Source: Promerops cafer
Taxonomy: Eukaryota > Chordata > Aves > Passeriformes > Nectariniidae
Length of the DNA: 64,000 nucleotides
Direction of reading: 5' to 3'
Assembly (NCBI GenBank): GCA_013398275.1
Contig: VZSE01008496.1
Coordinates: forward strand, 62,001-126,000
Positions 36,902 through 49,576 of this stretch are shown here, piece by piece (the first letter of the stretch is position 1; every line of letters starts with the position of its first letter). The notes beneath the pieces are model-generated. The model made no database searches. It was not told where the DNA came from and saw only the letters and a program-made list of their open reading frames with translations. The translations under genes were made by a program, and so were the position numbers.

Positions 36902-39900
36902 CCAATATTTTAACTGTTTACAAAGACATGAGTTACTGGAACTTCTGTTTTATAGTAGGACATTTGAGCTGCCAATTCTGGATAAGCATTGAAATTCGTT
37001 ATTCTTTAAATGGACTAACTTCTGAGCTGAACCTCTTTGTAAATTAGAGAAATATGAGTAGCTCATAAAATACTTACTTGATTTTTAAGACTAGGGATGA
37101 AAAAACCCAAAACCTGTATGGAAGGTAACTCTCAAATATGTCCTTTTTCTTATTATTTTGTGTTGGATTTGTATTGTTTTCTGTGGTGGACATTTACTTC
37201 ACCAACACACCAAGTATTGTGTTGCAAGTTTAGCCTGTGCTAAAGAGGTCTGTAAGTCACTATTTTGTAGGGTCCAGTAAATGAACTAAAATAAAGAAGG
37301 TTACTTTTTCCTATATAGATGTAAATTATCATGAGACAATTATTATTACTCATTTGATTGACAGCTTTCTTTCTAAACTACTACAATAGGTACTTTTCCA
37401 CACTGTGCTTTGAGGAAGAGAACCGTGTGAAAAGTAAATATAGTAACATACTTAATTTATGTGATTTTAATTCCACACTTTATATAGGAATTGCACTTCA
37501 AACCCACAGAATGAGTAAAATTTTCTTACCTGAGCTAAGCAGCTAACATTAACTTTGTTCTTGGTTTTGTTCTTGACCCTCAAGGCTGACATTCTGTCTT
37601 CTTAGCATGAAGGTTTTCATCACTTATATTAAGTGGGTATTTTGTTTCTTGTCTGTACAGTTCTTCTAACAGTTACTAAGAGATTTATTTTCCATTCAGT
37701 AACAAAGTAAAAATTCTGTGATTTAAACCACACAGCCAACATATGTCTAAGAAGCACTGACCAAGTCTGCTACAATTGACAGGATTAAAAAAGAATACTT
37801 ACCTCTGTTTTTTAAGTTGAGAGTCCACTATTTTTCTCTTTTTGGAGGCCATAGGCACTCAGGGTGGGGGTGGGGGGGGAGAATTTTAATTATTTATGTT
37901 TATAAGCATGGTACAGGCAGACTATCTTATTTAAATTTTTCTCTCTCTACATTTTTAATTTCCTTCTTGTCTTGAGTTATTGCAGGGTTTTTTATTTACA
38001 TGGATTTCTAGCAAGATTCTCCTCAAGCCTGCTGCCACGGATGGATCATTTTGTAATGGCTGTAGAATTAGGCTTACAGTACTTCCAGAATAATTTTAAT
38101 GATGACAATCTGAAGCAACATCAACTGCTTTGCATCTTTTATTCTTTTCAGATATTTTAATTCCTCGAAGAACAGATGATATTAATGTGAATTCTAGCAG
38201 AAAAGCACATATTTATTTAAATTCTTTACTTTCCTAATGAATTTTTGTAAAGGAGGAGCTGCATAACAACATTTGCATTAACATTTTCATTACCAAGGTC
38301 CAACTACATATTTTTAGTTGTCAAGTATAACTTATTTACTGTCTATTGTGTAAATCACTAATGAAATTATCTTAACACCAGACATTAAAAGAAAGAGCCT
38401 TTCATGTCTGTTTAACTAGCCATATATGATAGGACAGACATCAGAGAAATAACAACTAATTGTACCAATGTTCCCACGTTATCTATCCTGAGAACTTCAT
38501 CTGACAAGAATAACAGAAAGCACCTTTCCAGGAAAAAAATGTGTCTGTATCTTGAACTCATACAAAAATGAGGTCAGGGTGAGCAGAGGCAAGCACTGAT
38601 TTCTTCATGCTGCAAGGTATCTACCCATAGCTTCCTGCTAAGGGAGAGGAAATTATTTAGACAGTCTCCTTTAAGTACAGGTGATTTATTCCAATTCAGC
38701 ACTTCCTCAAAAGCTCATAGGTAACAATCTGAAAATCTTTTCAATTTCATGAAAAACACATCAACACAATTCTCAGCTTTAATATTATGGCTATTTATCT
38801 GAAATATCAAAGTTCTATATTTCCTTTTATGAATGAAACCTGTATCTAAGGAATATTAAGATAATAATATGCATGTGAAGCCTTTTTTTGTTTTCTTTGA
38901 GGTTTTTGGGATTTTTTGTTTGTTTGTTTATTTTGTTTATGAAGGTTCATTGTTGTTGTTTTTAACAAAATCCCTGAAGGTGATAAACAATTTGCATTAT
39001 ATCTCAGTATAGAATATACTCATCCTCTCTGCATCTGTCCATGTTTCCAGGATAGTAACAAATTAATACATTTCCACTGCTTTCTGTAGAAGTAAATTAG
39101 ATACTAAAAAGGTAGCCTTTTGGTGTATTATAGCTTGTTGTTGAAATAAAGTATGTCTAATCAAGACTTGTGGAAAATACATTAAGTTATCAAGGAACAG
39201 GATTCTGCTAGAAATTTTGTCTTTTTCGGCTATGTTTTTGGAACTTCTAAGTTATTTGAGTTATTTGTTATTTATGCTTCCACAAATATAAGAGAACACA
39301 TGGAAGTATAAAATTGATCCAGATCCAGAATGAGCACCTCGGCAAATTTTTACTCAATTACCCGTCATGCACCTTTACAGAAATTGATTTACATCATGAT
39401 TGTACATAGCTTGCAGAACAGCAGACATTATTGATTTAATTTAAGATTAGACTAACTTGGGTAAATATGATATAAAGCTGCTGCATGCAATGGGATCTCA
39501 AATATTTATCAAGCAAATTTGATACCATGAAAGTTTATACAAGATCAGTGCTTTCTATATGCAGTGGTGTGGTCATGACTGTGATTTAATACTCAGTGCT
39601 GTAGACAGAGTATTGTATTCTCAGAAATCCACAGTGCCAGAAGCATTTCCCCATGAAACAGAATTAGATGTTCCACTTGAAGTTTGTCTAAAATAAAGTC
39701 TGAAGTGTACTGAAAATTCTTAAGATCTCATCCGTATTAAAAGACTGTCTTGCACAGGTCCTGCTGGGCCTGAAAAACAAAGCTGTAGCAGAAATGTTAA
39801 GAACACTTATGGGCTTGCTGCTATGAGATTTCAAAGTCCTGAAGAAGATCTCATTAATATCTAGTCAATTCAGAGATGTATGAATGTAAACACTCCTTCT

Positions 39901-42277
39901 CCACACAAATTTGATAAACTTCTTGTTTTACCTCTTAAGCACTGACATCCTCTGATTTTCCTCCTCAGTTACTGTTTGAGTTGGGACTTGGAGGCTAGCT
40001 GAAAATACAAATTAAGCTAGCACTTGGGGATGGGAAACTTTCAATATCATTTTTCCTCCAACTTGAACAGAGATTATAGGGAGAAGAAGCAGGAGTAAAA
40101 GTGTGGCCAGATCAGAAAAAAAAACCTAGAAGGTCAAGCAAAAGAGTGAAAGGTCTGGCTAGGTGCACAGGGAGAAGTAAACACGTGCTCCAAGGCAAGA
40201 TACAGTTTGAAGATAGGTAAAACAAGAGGAATGCTACAGAATAACACAGGTTTCCCAGCTTGAAGCAGGCATGACAGAAGAAAGGCTATGAAGTCAGCTG
40301 GAGAACACACTGCAGAACCTGACGTACAGATCAGGACAGAGCCAAAGAAAGAGGCAATAAAATAAAATCTGAAAAGACTATCAACTGACTGAATAACAAT
40401 AGAAAACAGCTGAGATTCCCTTATACATTAGCAGGCAAACAAAGTCAGGGGTGCAGGCCAGGGATTTGCTAGACTCTCAGCTGCTTGGGATGCCAACTGA
40501 AGCTACCTGAAAGGCCGACAACTGAGTTAAAGCCTGATGGAGAGCCTTTAAATGGCCCACAGCTTTCATGTTCCACAAAGTGCTGTAAAATTATTCTTCT
40601 GAGAGCTCCTTTTTATTACTGTAATAAAACAAGGATGGTCTATAAAGATAGCATCATATCCTATTATTACATTAACTTCAAAGAATGATGCTGTTTCCTC
40701 TTAAGGTCCATACACTGGCTTCCTTATGGGAAAAGAATGCACCATATTAACTAGTCATTCAAAAGTACCCCTGGACTATCATATGCAAAAGATTAAGGGC
40801 AAAGAAGGTCCTGGTTCACTGGGACAGCTGGCAGCAGAAAGTCTGCAGAGAAGTTTGGTCCACAGAAATAAAGGCAAGGTTTCCACTGATTTTAAAATTT
40901 AAGCATATGCCTCGCTGAAAAACTCATCTAGCAAGAGTTGCACGTCATGATGTTATTGAAAAATTGGTGGACATAAAATGTCCAGATAGTATTGTACATA
41001 ATGGGTTTACAGTAGGTTAAAGCTATGGCAGTCAGGCAGTAGCATAGAGAAGCAATACTTCAGTCCATAATATGTAAAACAGTCAAGTTAGTAAAGAGTT
41101 CATTATGAAGAATAGCAAGGAAAAACTGTGACAAATCTCATGTGATTCCTCCCAGCTAAGAAAGTCTGTTACTTGCCTTAAATCATCAACTATTAAATAC
41201 AGTTACTTGTGAGAATTACACTCCTTATCCATGATCTTGTTTTTTCATACACCACTTAGGAGTTGCAACATTAAAATTCTGAAATTTTATAAGTACAGAG
41301 ATAAAAAGTGTTTTATAAATCTAGATTCTCATTGTTCCTGTCCTGTAGGACTGTAAGAAGTGAAGAAAGCTGATAAATACTGCATTGCTAAAATACAGCC
41401 TTTTCAAAACTGATCTAAGTAATATATGCTCTAAAGAAGAGAAAACTAAATTTAACATAGAAATAGGATGAAAATATCTTCTGGAGGGTTCTTTAGTGAG
41501 GCAGATTATTTTCCACCTAGGACTCAAGGGAACACCCAAAACAAAATATGGAAATTCTGAAACAAACATGTCAATAGGAACCTATGATTCATTAAAACTC
41601 AGTAGTTACTCTGTGGTTTGAATCCTACAGAGAGCCATGACTTTGAGAGAAAACCCTTCCTTCTCTCTGCTGCCCAGAAAGGTGGTCTTGGCACTTATGT
41701 CAGCAGAGTCAAACCCACCAGTATGACACCTGTTGGGCTCTACATCAAGTTAGGAAATCCAAAACTGGGCTCTTATTCACTTTGTGGGTCTGCAATGTAA
41801 GGCAAACCAAAACATCAATTAATCTTTGAGACTTTCAGTCTTGGGTATCAGAAGAATTTTCAGGATCTGCTGCTTCCTGTTCATATCAGCTACTCACAGG
41901 ACATGAATAATTAGTTTTACCTCCCTTTATACCAGAAAGACAACTATTGTAATCTCAGTGTCCACAGAGACATTTGTATTCTAGTAGAGTGATTCTCTCT
42001 TTTTCCATTTAAACTAAAGCCTAACAGTTCACAGTTGAGATGGCCATCTGCATATGCAGAGTTAGTATTCAATTCCATAATATATTAATATATTAATTAA
42101 AAGATTAGGAATTTCCTCAATTTTTAATTACTGACAAGCAGTCAGTAGAACAATAGTGAAAACAGTTACTCATTAACAAGTTACATTTAATCAAGTTGGA
42201 ATGCAATTGTTCCTGTTCTCCTTTTATGTCTTCTTCCACACATGCGCTTGAACTGCTAAAAAGCCCCAAAACCACAA
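36900..42277. other. Intronic AT-rich DNA without recognised genes
   Basis: It contains a G-run cluster at 37862-37879 and a T/G-rich low-complexity stretch at 38880-38970. No exon, RNA gene or confident mobile element was recognised. Confidence 0.5.
37862..37879 (+). other. G-rich tract with G-quadruplex potential
   Basis: Runs of 3, 5 and 8 G separated by single T residues on the plus strand. The 8-G run can supply two of the four tracts needed for an intramolecular quadruplex. The RAB3 transcript would carry the C-rich complement. Confidence 0.7.
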
Positions 42278-42389
42278 CAAAAACAAACCAAAGTAAAAAA
42301 AAAGAACCACCCAAAACCAAACAAACAAAATAAAAGAAATCAAACACANNNNNNNNNNNNNNNNNNNNNNNAAAAAAAAAAAAAAAAAA
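42278..42389. repeat. A-rich low-complexity stretch containing an assembly gap
   Basis: A/C-rich sequence at 42278-42348 is followed by 23 N at 42349-42371 and then 18 A at 42372-42389. The gap sits in a homopolymer-like region, so its real length is unknown. Confidence 0.9.
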
Positions 42390-42429
42390 GAACAAGCTCA
42401 GAAAGAGAAGATGAACAAGATTACTAATT

Positions 42430-42640
42430 TCATGCACTGATCTGGACAGGCTGGATCCATGGGCTGAGGCCAGTGGTGTGAGGTTCAACAAGGCCAAGTG
42501 CCAGGTCCTGCCCTTGGGTCACAACAACCCCAGGCAGTGCCACAGGCTGGGACAGAGTTGCTGGAAAGGACCTGGGGGTGCTGGTGACAGCAGCTGAACA
42601 TGAGCCAGGGTGTGCCCAGGTGGCCAAGAAGACACTGACA
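42430..42640 (+). mobile_element. CR1 LINE fragment (C-terminal part of ORF2)
   Basis: The plus strand in the frame through 42475-42540 reads VRFNKAKCQVLPLGHNNP-like residues, matching the conserved FNKxKCxVLhLG region near the C terminus of CR1 ORF2. The reading frame then breaks (ggacctgggggtgctggtgacagcag corresponds to the KDLGVLV region). It stops near gcccaggtggccaagaag. It is truncated at both ends and adjacent to the A-rich gap. Inactive remnant. Confidence 0.82.
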
Positions 42641-43566
42641 GTTATTTAAGAATTCAAATCAATTTTTGAGGTTTTTTTTTTCAGCAGTGATGCCTCATGG
42701 AATAATGTTTGCCAAACAGAGGGTGGAGGTCACTAAGAATATACCTGAACTGTTTGAAAAGCAGATAGTATCAGTCATGGAATGAGACCTAATACATACA
42801 GCATATTCCTGCTCATAGTGAATTAGAAACATCTATTTTACTAAGTATCCAGAATGCATTCCACCTATTTATGAACAGGGCTTGTGCAGAATATATTTCT
42901 GGATCAAAAAATATACACAAAGTGTAGCTTTTGAAAGATATCACTGGTCTGTATTGTTAACATTCTTGGGAATGTTTGGCATCTGAACCAATGCAATAAA
43001 ATGGGGGATTTGCCTTCTGTCCCCAAAAGACCTTTTTTGCAGCATTATCATCAGTAAATGCCTCTGCCTCAAAACGGACTAGCATAGATGCATGAATCAG
43101 CATGAATAATGCTGCCTTGATGAAAGGCACTTTTTTCATCTACTAGTAAAGGGTAAATATTTTAAAAGTTTCATAAAAGGAAAAAATAATAGTTTTCCAC
43201 CGATATAAAGATAATATAGAAAAACATTTAGAGTAAAAAATCTGTGATCTACACTTAGGAGCCTCAGATGTTGGTGGGTATATAGAAGAATTCCTGTAAT
43301 AGTCTTGAGTCACAGTTCAAACAGTAGCTAGCAATTCTGCACTGTTATGCCCAAATGCCAGTTTTTAATCTGCTGAATTTGCTAAATTCAGGGCACATTT
43401 TGTTGAACACTTTACACAACACACTTTTGTTTTTCATATTAGGCACACCACTGACATTACTCCTCCCTGTACACATAACCATGACAGCTGAAAATTAGAA
43501 TATTCCTTTTTAATATGCACTTAAGCCATGCAGTCAAGAAATGGAAGTGGTACTAATTTCTTGTTA
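42641..43566. other. Intronic AT-rich DNA without recognised genes
   Basis: Nothing recognised beyond short chance open frames. Confidence 0.5.
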
Positions 43567-43726
43567 GTGTAAATCAACTGATGGAGTGTACATTGATAAT
43601 TCTTGTTTTATTTTATCAATTTTACTTTGTTGGTTTTATGTAATCTTTTGAAAAACTAGTGTTTACTGCAGTGTAAAATCAACCGATGAAGCCTCTGTTG
43701 ATAATATTGATTTTATTTTACCATAA
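43567..43726. repeat. Diverged direct duplication, about 104-bp period
   Basis: gtgtaaatcaactgatgga..cattgataat..ttttattttatcaa (from 43567) recurs as gtgtaaaatcaaccgatgaa..gttgataatattgattttatttta (from 43671). Both copies keep ATCAAY and TTGATAA motifs. Family unknown; it could be a decayed mobile element or a duplicated regulatory module. Confidence 0.65.
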
Positions 43727-44354
43727 CAGTTGGTTAGAGGTGTAGTGCATCTCATTTATTACACCCCAAAAGATTCATGGGGCTCATCTTGAGCATACTT
43801 ATTCCACAGATGTCAGAAGTATATGCAGGACTATAGCCACAGAAAGCAAAATTTAATGTCTCTTTGTGTATCATGTCACTGCAAATCTAATTGGATGCAT
43901 CAGACAGTAAAAGAAATAGAGCTTACTCCTCTCCACATACTAATTTTGATTGTATTTGCAGAGCTAAAATACCATGGCTTTACAGGACACAGTGCATAAG
44001 AAACCAAGAGAGTGATCTGCTGGAATAGCTGTACTTTATCTGCAGGAAAACTGTCTGTATAGCATAGCTAAAACCAAGACAAAGGTACTTCTTGGGATAC
44101 TGTTTTTGCCTAGCATCATGATCATACATAATTTCTTCCTCAGTCAACAGAACCATACTAAGTAGTACTTCTAAATCTTTAGTCAAGTGTAAAGAAGATA
44201 CTACCCGTAATTACCCTTCCAATTTTACACAAATTTCTTACAAAAAGAATTTCGTAAGCACCACAAGAGTTTAGATTCCAGTGCAGCAACTATTTTGTAG
44301 TAAAATCACAGCTGCAGACTGATCAATTATTCAATTCTCTTCTGTGGTTAATTG
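43727..44354. other. Intronic DNA without recognised genes
   Basis: No exon or repeat recognised. Confidence 0.5.
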
Positions 44355-44828
44355 TAGGGCCATAAACTATTTCAGATTGGATGGCTCCTTGGAAGATCAT
44401 CTAAACCAGCCTTCACGTCTATGCAGGGTCATCTCTAAGAACAGATCAGGTTGCTTAGAGCTGTATTCAACTAGATACTGAAAAACCTCAAAAAATAAGA
44501 CTGAACAAGCTCTCAGAGCAATCTCTTTCACTACTTTACTGTTGCTATTGTGGAGAAAAACCTTTCCTTATACAGACAGACAGATTTCCTCCTGGTGGAA
44601 TGTCAGCGGCTGGACTTAATGATCATAAAGGTCTTTTCCAACCTTAACAATTCTATGATTCTGTGACATACAGCCTGATACCTCCTTACATGTATGGGAG
44701 GGATGTTCTGAGGTCCTTCTGAATCTATCACACTCCAGCTAGCTCAGATCACTCAGTTTCCCCTTACAATGCAAGAGCTCCAGCTTCCTGGGCAGTCTGG
44801 AGACCCTCTGCTGAACTTGCTCTAGTAG
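44355..44828 (-). mobile_element. Old CR1 LINE, minus orientation, interrupted by a plus-strand CR1 tail
   Basis: On the plus strand, ggaagatcatctaaaccagcc, tgcagggtcatc, aacagatcaggttgcttag and the later gagctccagcttcctgggca plus ccctctgctgaacttgctct match the reverse complement of a CR1 3' region in the expected order. The match is interrupted at about 44596-44665 by a fragment in the opposite orientation. It is heavily degraded. Confidence 0.65.
44596..44665 (+). mobile_element. Short CR1 3' end nested in the older CR1
   Basis: ggctggacttaatgatcataaaggtcttttccaacc followed by attctatgattctgtga is a characteristic CR1 terminus in plus orientation. Its position between two minus-strand CR1 segments implies a later insertion. 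Confidence 0.75.
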
Positions 44829-45946
44829 GTCATCCATAGGGAAGGTGGGAGGCCAGGGAAAACACTGTATAATGTTTGCAGTTTAGTGAAGAAGGTTGTG
44901 CTAATAGAGACTCCAATGCTACAGAATTCTTCTATGAATTTTCCAGCAGCATCAAGGGTGAATATAGTATGCATATTATTAAAGATCACAAAACTCATAT
45001 GTGTATACATATGCTTTGTAAAGAGTAATTTAAGTTAACCAACAGATAAAATTAATTTTAGCTGCTAAAAAGATGTAATGAATTGAACATAGCTCAAGAA
45101 TCCAGTTCCACTTTGAGCCTAAAGGACTTTCCTAACAACTGAAAGGCAACCCATACTAGATGAGGCTCATTCAGCACCATACTCAGTAACACTATCCCTT
45201 GATTTTTTTTTATTTCAGGTGATAAAACCAACTATTTCCCAGCTGTCAGCAGCCTTGCACTAATCTCTGTTCCAAGCTGAACAGTGCCATGAAATGTCCT
45301 TGGGCACAAGTACCACGGAAGCATCTGCTTCACGAGGTTTGCTCCAGTTGCTGCCTCCTTGAAGACAGTGAATACAAAAATGTACCTGTGTCATTCACAG
45401 TTCACACAAACCATCATTCCATACCCCAATGAAAGAGAGGCTTTATAGAAAAACAAAAGCAAGCTGTGCTTAAAAATTGAGAAAATTTTAAAATGACTAG
45501 CAGTGACCTTTTATCTGTGCTAAGTTCCCTATTTAAAATCCAGTCACTGCAAATGCAGAGATCTGATGAATATCAGAAAAATGATAGGAGGAACAACATA
45601 ATGAGCTAATTACTGAAAATGGAGCAGACTAAATCAGCTACTCCTAGTATCCATCCAAGGGGCATCTCCCCAGTGCTGTTAGTTCCAGTTAATTCCTACC
45701 TCTGTGGAGTTTGGCCCTAAAGAAGGAAAAACATGAGGCACAACAATCATGCTTAGCTTACAGTGAAGTGCCAAACTAAATTGAATCACACACTGAGAAT
45801 CACACACTAAGAAGTCTTAAAAGCCAGAAGGAAAAGAAACACATGAAAACAAAGCAAAACACATGAATGCAAAATTACTGTTTTTTAGAAAGAATGAGAT
45901 TTTCCAGTTTACTAGCTGCCCTTTTTCACCAGTGCTGGCAGACACC
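44829..45946. other. Intronic DNA without recognised genes
   Basis: No exon, RNA gene or mobile element recognised. Confidence 0.5.
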
Positions 45947-45968
45947 TTTTTTTTTTTTTTTTTTTTTT
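45947..45968. repeat. Poly-T tract of 22 bases
   Basis: Twenty-two T residues on the plus strand (A on the RAB3 sense strand). No retrocopy was recognised next to it. Confidence 0.95.
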
Positions 45969-48724
45969 AAAGCATGGAAAACAGTTAAGTGACTTCTATT
46001 CTATGGGAAATCTTTGGGAATCTTGCTAGAAATTCTTTACTATTTAAATAGTCCCTTAATATGCTGTGATATCAAGCCATCATTTTAAGATATAAGAATG
46101 ATATTTACCCCTATGCAACAAGCTAGCACAAAACCCACACACTGTTTTGCTACTCCTAACTTCTACAGAATCCATTGTTTACTGTTAGGATTGTCATTTA
46201 GCATTTCTCTACAGCAAAGATTTGGGGAGAAATGCTACTTTAAGTAAAAGTTACCCAACTTTTTTGTTAAGCTAAGTACACCCTGCCCCCAGAATTTCCT
46301 ATTTTAAAATAACATTAAGGAATAACACTGCAAAGTTAAGTTATGAAATATTGCAATTAAAAGTCCATTGTAAAGTAAGGCAAAAATCAGATACAACTGT
46401 AACTGTAAAAGCTGTGTTGCAGCTTTTAATAAACTTATTTGCAAGCATACAGGAAGGGCATATATGCTGATTTCTTCACAGATGTTCTGAGACCTTATGG
46501 TAAGAAACAAGAAACCTCAAGAAGCAAGAGGAAAGCTGAAGAATTACAGCTTTGATCTATAATCCTGATGCAAGTTGTGGACACTCTTCTATTGTTTGGC
46601 AATGTTGTGGGGAAGACACTACTATTCACATTATTGCCACAACAACATACCCAGCAACCACAAGGATAATCTCTCCTTATCCAGTGTAACATGAATTTAT
46701 ATTCATAGAAAGAAATAGTAACAAGAGAGGAGACACTTCAATATTTAAGGATATTTTAAGAGAGGAAAGATTTCATAGTAAGCTTCTAACCCTAAATTTA
46801 TTTTTTGTCTCTTATGTCATCCTACCCTAGATGCTATTCCAACTTTTTTTCCCTCTTTTTGTGAGAAAAAGGTCTCACCTCAGCCTACACTACCAGAAGA
46901 GGTGATGTGTCTACAGACAAGAAGACTAACAAGTCCTGAGGACATGACATTCAGCTGTAAGAAGCAGGAGGTTTCTTAAGCCTGTAAGTGCACCCTTCAC
47001 CTAATGTTATTCCTCCTCCTTCCTTCCTCAAAATCTCAGTAGGGAACCCAAAGAGCATTAACGTTCTTCAAAAATAATAGTAATTTTTTATGACAAGGTA
47101 ATTTTTTATAAAAACAAGAAAGGAACATATGCACTTATCTAACATCAGTATATCAGATATTCAACCACAAATTAGACACTCACAAAATATCAATATTATG
47201 TTTTGTCCTATTTTTGAAGATCCTTAGGCAATATTCTCCTTATCAGAGTAAAATGTAGATGCTTTCTTTCTAAATGTTAGTTCTCATGATTTTTTCTCTG
47301 TGCAGACTCAACAGTACACAGATGATGCTCAGTGTCCAATCACAAATGCTCAGTAACCAATCACAGGTAGCCCTGCACACAATTAATGAGGGTTTCTGAG
47401 TGGTTGGACTCTAATAACATTTTCAGGTCCTTTGTCATAATTAACTACATGTGTTACAGGCACATGGGTACAAAATGTGATTTGAGAACAGGCAGCTGCC
47501 ACTAGGAATTAGTTGCTACTAGAGAGAGATATATTTAGCCAAGAGATAAACTGATGGTAACATTTGAAGCTGAATGATTTTAAATGCGGACCCCTCTTTA
47601 GCGGGTAAACAATATAGTCCTGTCTTTCAGTCTTTATTTGCCCAAGTTAACTATTTTGCAATAGCCCTTTTTGTGTGAGCAGGAATCACTCTCATAGAGG
47701 ATGCAGAACTGAGATCTAAAGGTGAAATATAAGATTTTCACTTGCAAGCGATTTCAATTCTGGAAGTTTCTGAAAACAGGAAGGAGCACAAAGACAAAGA
47801 ACTGAGTTTCTTCTGAACATGTTCTTGCTCATGGTAGAGGGAAGTATGCTATTTTCATGCACATAAGCAGCATTCTGGCATGGAAGTCAAATCACAAAAT
47901 TTACTTACGACTCCCCTCTTTGAAGAACCCCAGAAATTATTTTGAAAAGACATGGAAAAGTACAGATTTGTGCTAAAGCCTGTAACAGACTGAAAGAGAC
48001 AAAACTGAAATGATTAGTATCACATGCAGCTTATTTACTTAAGTCATATGCTGCAAAATCTTGGCTTGGGTTCAAGGGAAATGCCTGGCTTTTAGGAAAT
48101 AAACTATTTAAGATTTCTAATGCAGAACACTACAAAGGACAATTAAATTACAGTCCAGATAATTAACAGAAAGAGGAATGGCAGCAAGCATTACACAGTG
48201 TTCCCTGACAAATATAAACAAATGAGAAAATGTATTGGTGAGCAGAACTTGCTACTGAGAAAACTAATTACGTATCTTTTTCCTAAGCTATGGTTATGAA
48301 GCACAGATTCCTGCCCCCATGAATAACAGGAGAAAACAAAGAAATTCTTGCCAGTTTGTTCTAAAGTTCTTTCCTGATCTAATTTATTGATCCAGGAGAC
48401 CTTTTGCTGCCTGGCCCATGTCCCATTGGGGTCTATGTTGTCCTTTTCCAAACATGAAAACATAAATATTCACAGAATATTTTGGGAAAAGAAGACAACT
48501 TTTAAAAGCATTATAAAACATGACCAATTAAAAATTCTAAGTGGCAAAAAAAATCATACAAAGTCCTCAGCAAGTTGTTTATATGGCACTGTGTCACTAA
48601 TTATAAAGCAGCTTTTGCTTACGAAAAATCATGCCCAGAAATGCTTATAAAATATCAAATTTAAAGAAGTACAGTCTCTTTCTCCATAGGAAGGATTAAT
48701 GACAAACAACACATGGTGGCATGG
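45969..48724. other. Intronic DNA; holds a paired CCAAT motif, no genes recognised
   Basis: Two ccaatcaca motifs occur at 47335-47344 and 47357-47365, 21 bp apart, in a small tandem duplication (ctcagtgtccaatcac / ctcagtaaccaatcac). The rest shows only chance open frames. Confidence 0.5.
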
Positions 48725-49576
48725 GCATTGGGATCAAGTGGACCCTCTGCAGATGGCACCAAGCTGATTGGTGCTTCTGACACACCTGAAGGATGGGATG
48801 CCAGCCAGACGGACCTGGACACGCTCGGCAGGAGGGCCCATGGGAATCTCATGAAGTTCAACAAGGCCAAGTGCAAAGTCTGCACATGGGCCAGGGCAAT
48901 CCCAACAAATACAGGCTGGGCAGTGAATGGATTAAGAGCAGCCCTGAGCAGAAGGACTTGGGGGTTCTGGTGGCTGAGAGGCTGGACATGGGCACTTACA
49001 GCCCAGAAAGCCAAACGTGTCCTGGGCTGTATCCAAAGAACTGTGGCCAGCACTTCCCAGCTGGGGCCACCAACTGGGATTGGAAGGATTGGATGTGTTG
49101 AAGCGAGTATGGATGAGGGAAAATGATCAGGGGCCTTGAGCACCTGTTCGTGAGGAAAGGCTGAAAGAGCTGGGGTTGTTCAGCAGGGAGAAGAGAAGGC
49201 TTTGGGGTGACCTTATTGCACCTTCTAATACCTAAAGGGTAGTCTATAAAATGGCTGGAAAGGGAGTGTTTACAAGGTCATGTAGTGATAGGACAAGGAA
49301 GAATAGCTTTAAACTGAAAAAGGGCAGATTTAGATTAGATACTTGAAAGAAATTCTTTACATTGGAAAGAGGATAGTGAGGCACTGGAACAGCTTGCCCA
49401 GAAAAGCGGTGGATGCCCAATCCCTGAAAGCATTCAAAACAAAACCAGGCTGGATGGAGCTTTGAGCAACCTGGCCTTGTTGAAGGTGTCCCTCTCCACG
49501 GCAGAGGTGTTGAAGCTAGATGATCTTTAAGGTCTCTTCCCAAACACTCAACCCAAAACATTTCATGATTCTATAA
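48725..49576 (+). mobile_element. CR1 LINE, longest fragment in the window (ORF2 C-terminus to 3' end)
   Basis: The plus strand encodes recognisable CR1 ORF2 C-terminal text: DGTKLIGASDTPEG, NLMKFNKAKC and, in a shifted frame, KDLGVLVAERLDM. These match the segment downstream of the reverse-transcriptase active site. It continues through atgatcaggggccttgagca, ggttgttcagcaggga, ggtgaccttattgcacc and gtagtgataggacaagga, then ggcactggaacagcttgccc and gatgatctttaaggtc, ending in catgattctat. About 80 bp expected between gtggccagca (near 49050) and gagcgag (near 49105) is missing, an internal deletion relative to the usual CR1 layout. Frameshifts and the deletion make it inactive. Antisense to RAB3. 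Confidence 0.92.

Noticed and set aside
42117..42497. 126-codon minus-strand open frame across the N gap
   Set aside because: Includes unknown residues from the gap and poly-A translation. Part is antisense CR1.
48661..49143. 160-codon open frame on the minus strand
   Set aside because: It is the antisense of a CR1 ORF2 remnant. The plus strand shows the CR1 protein signature, so this frame is a by-product.
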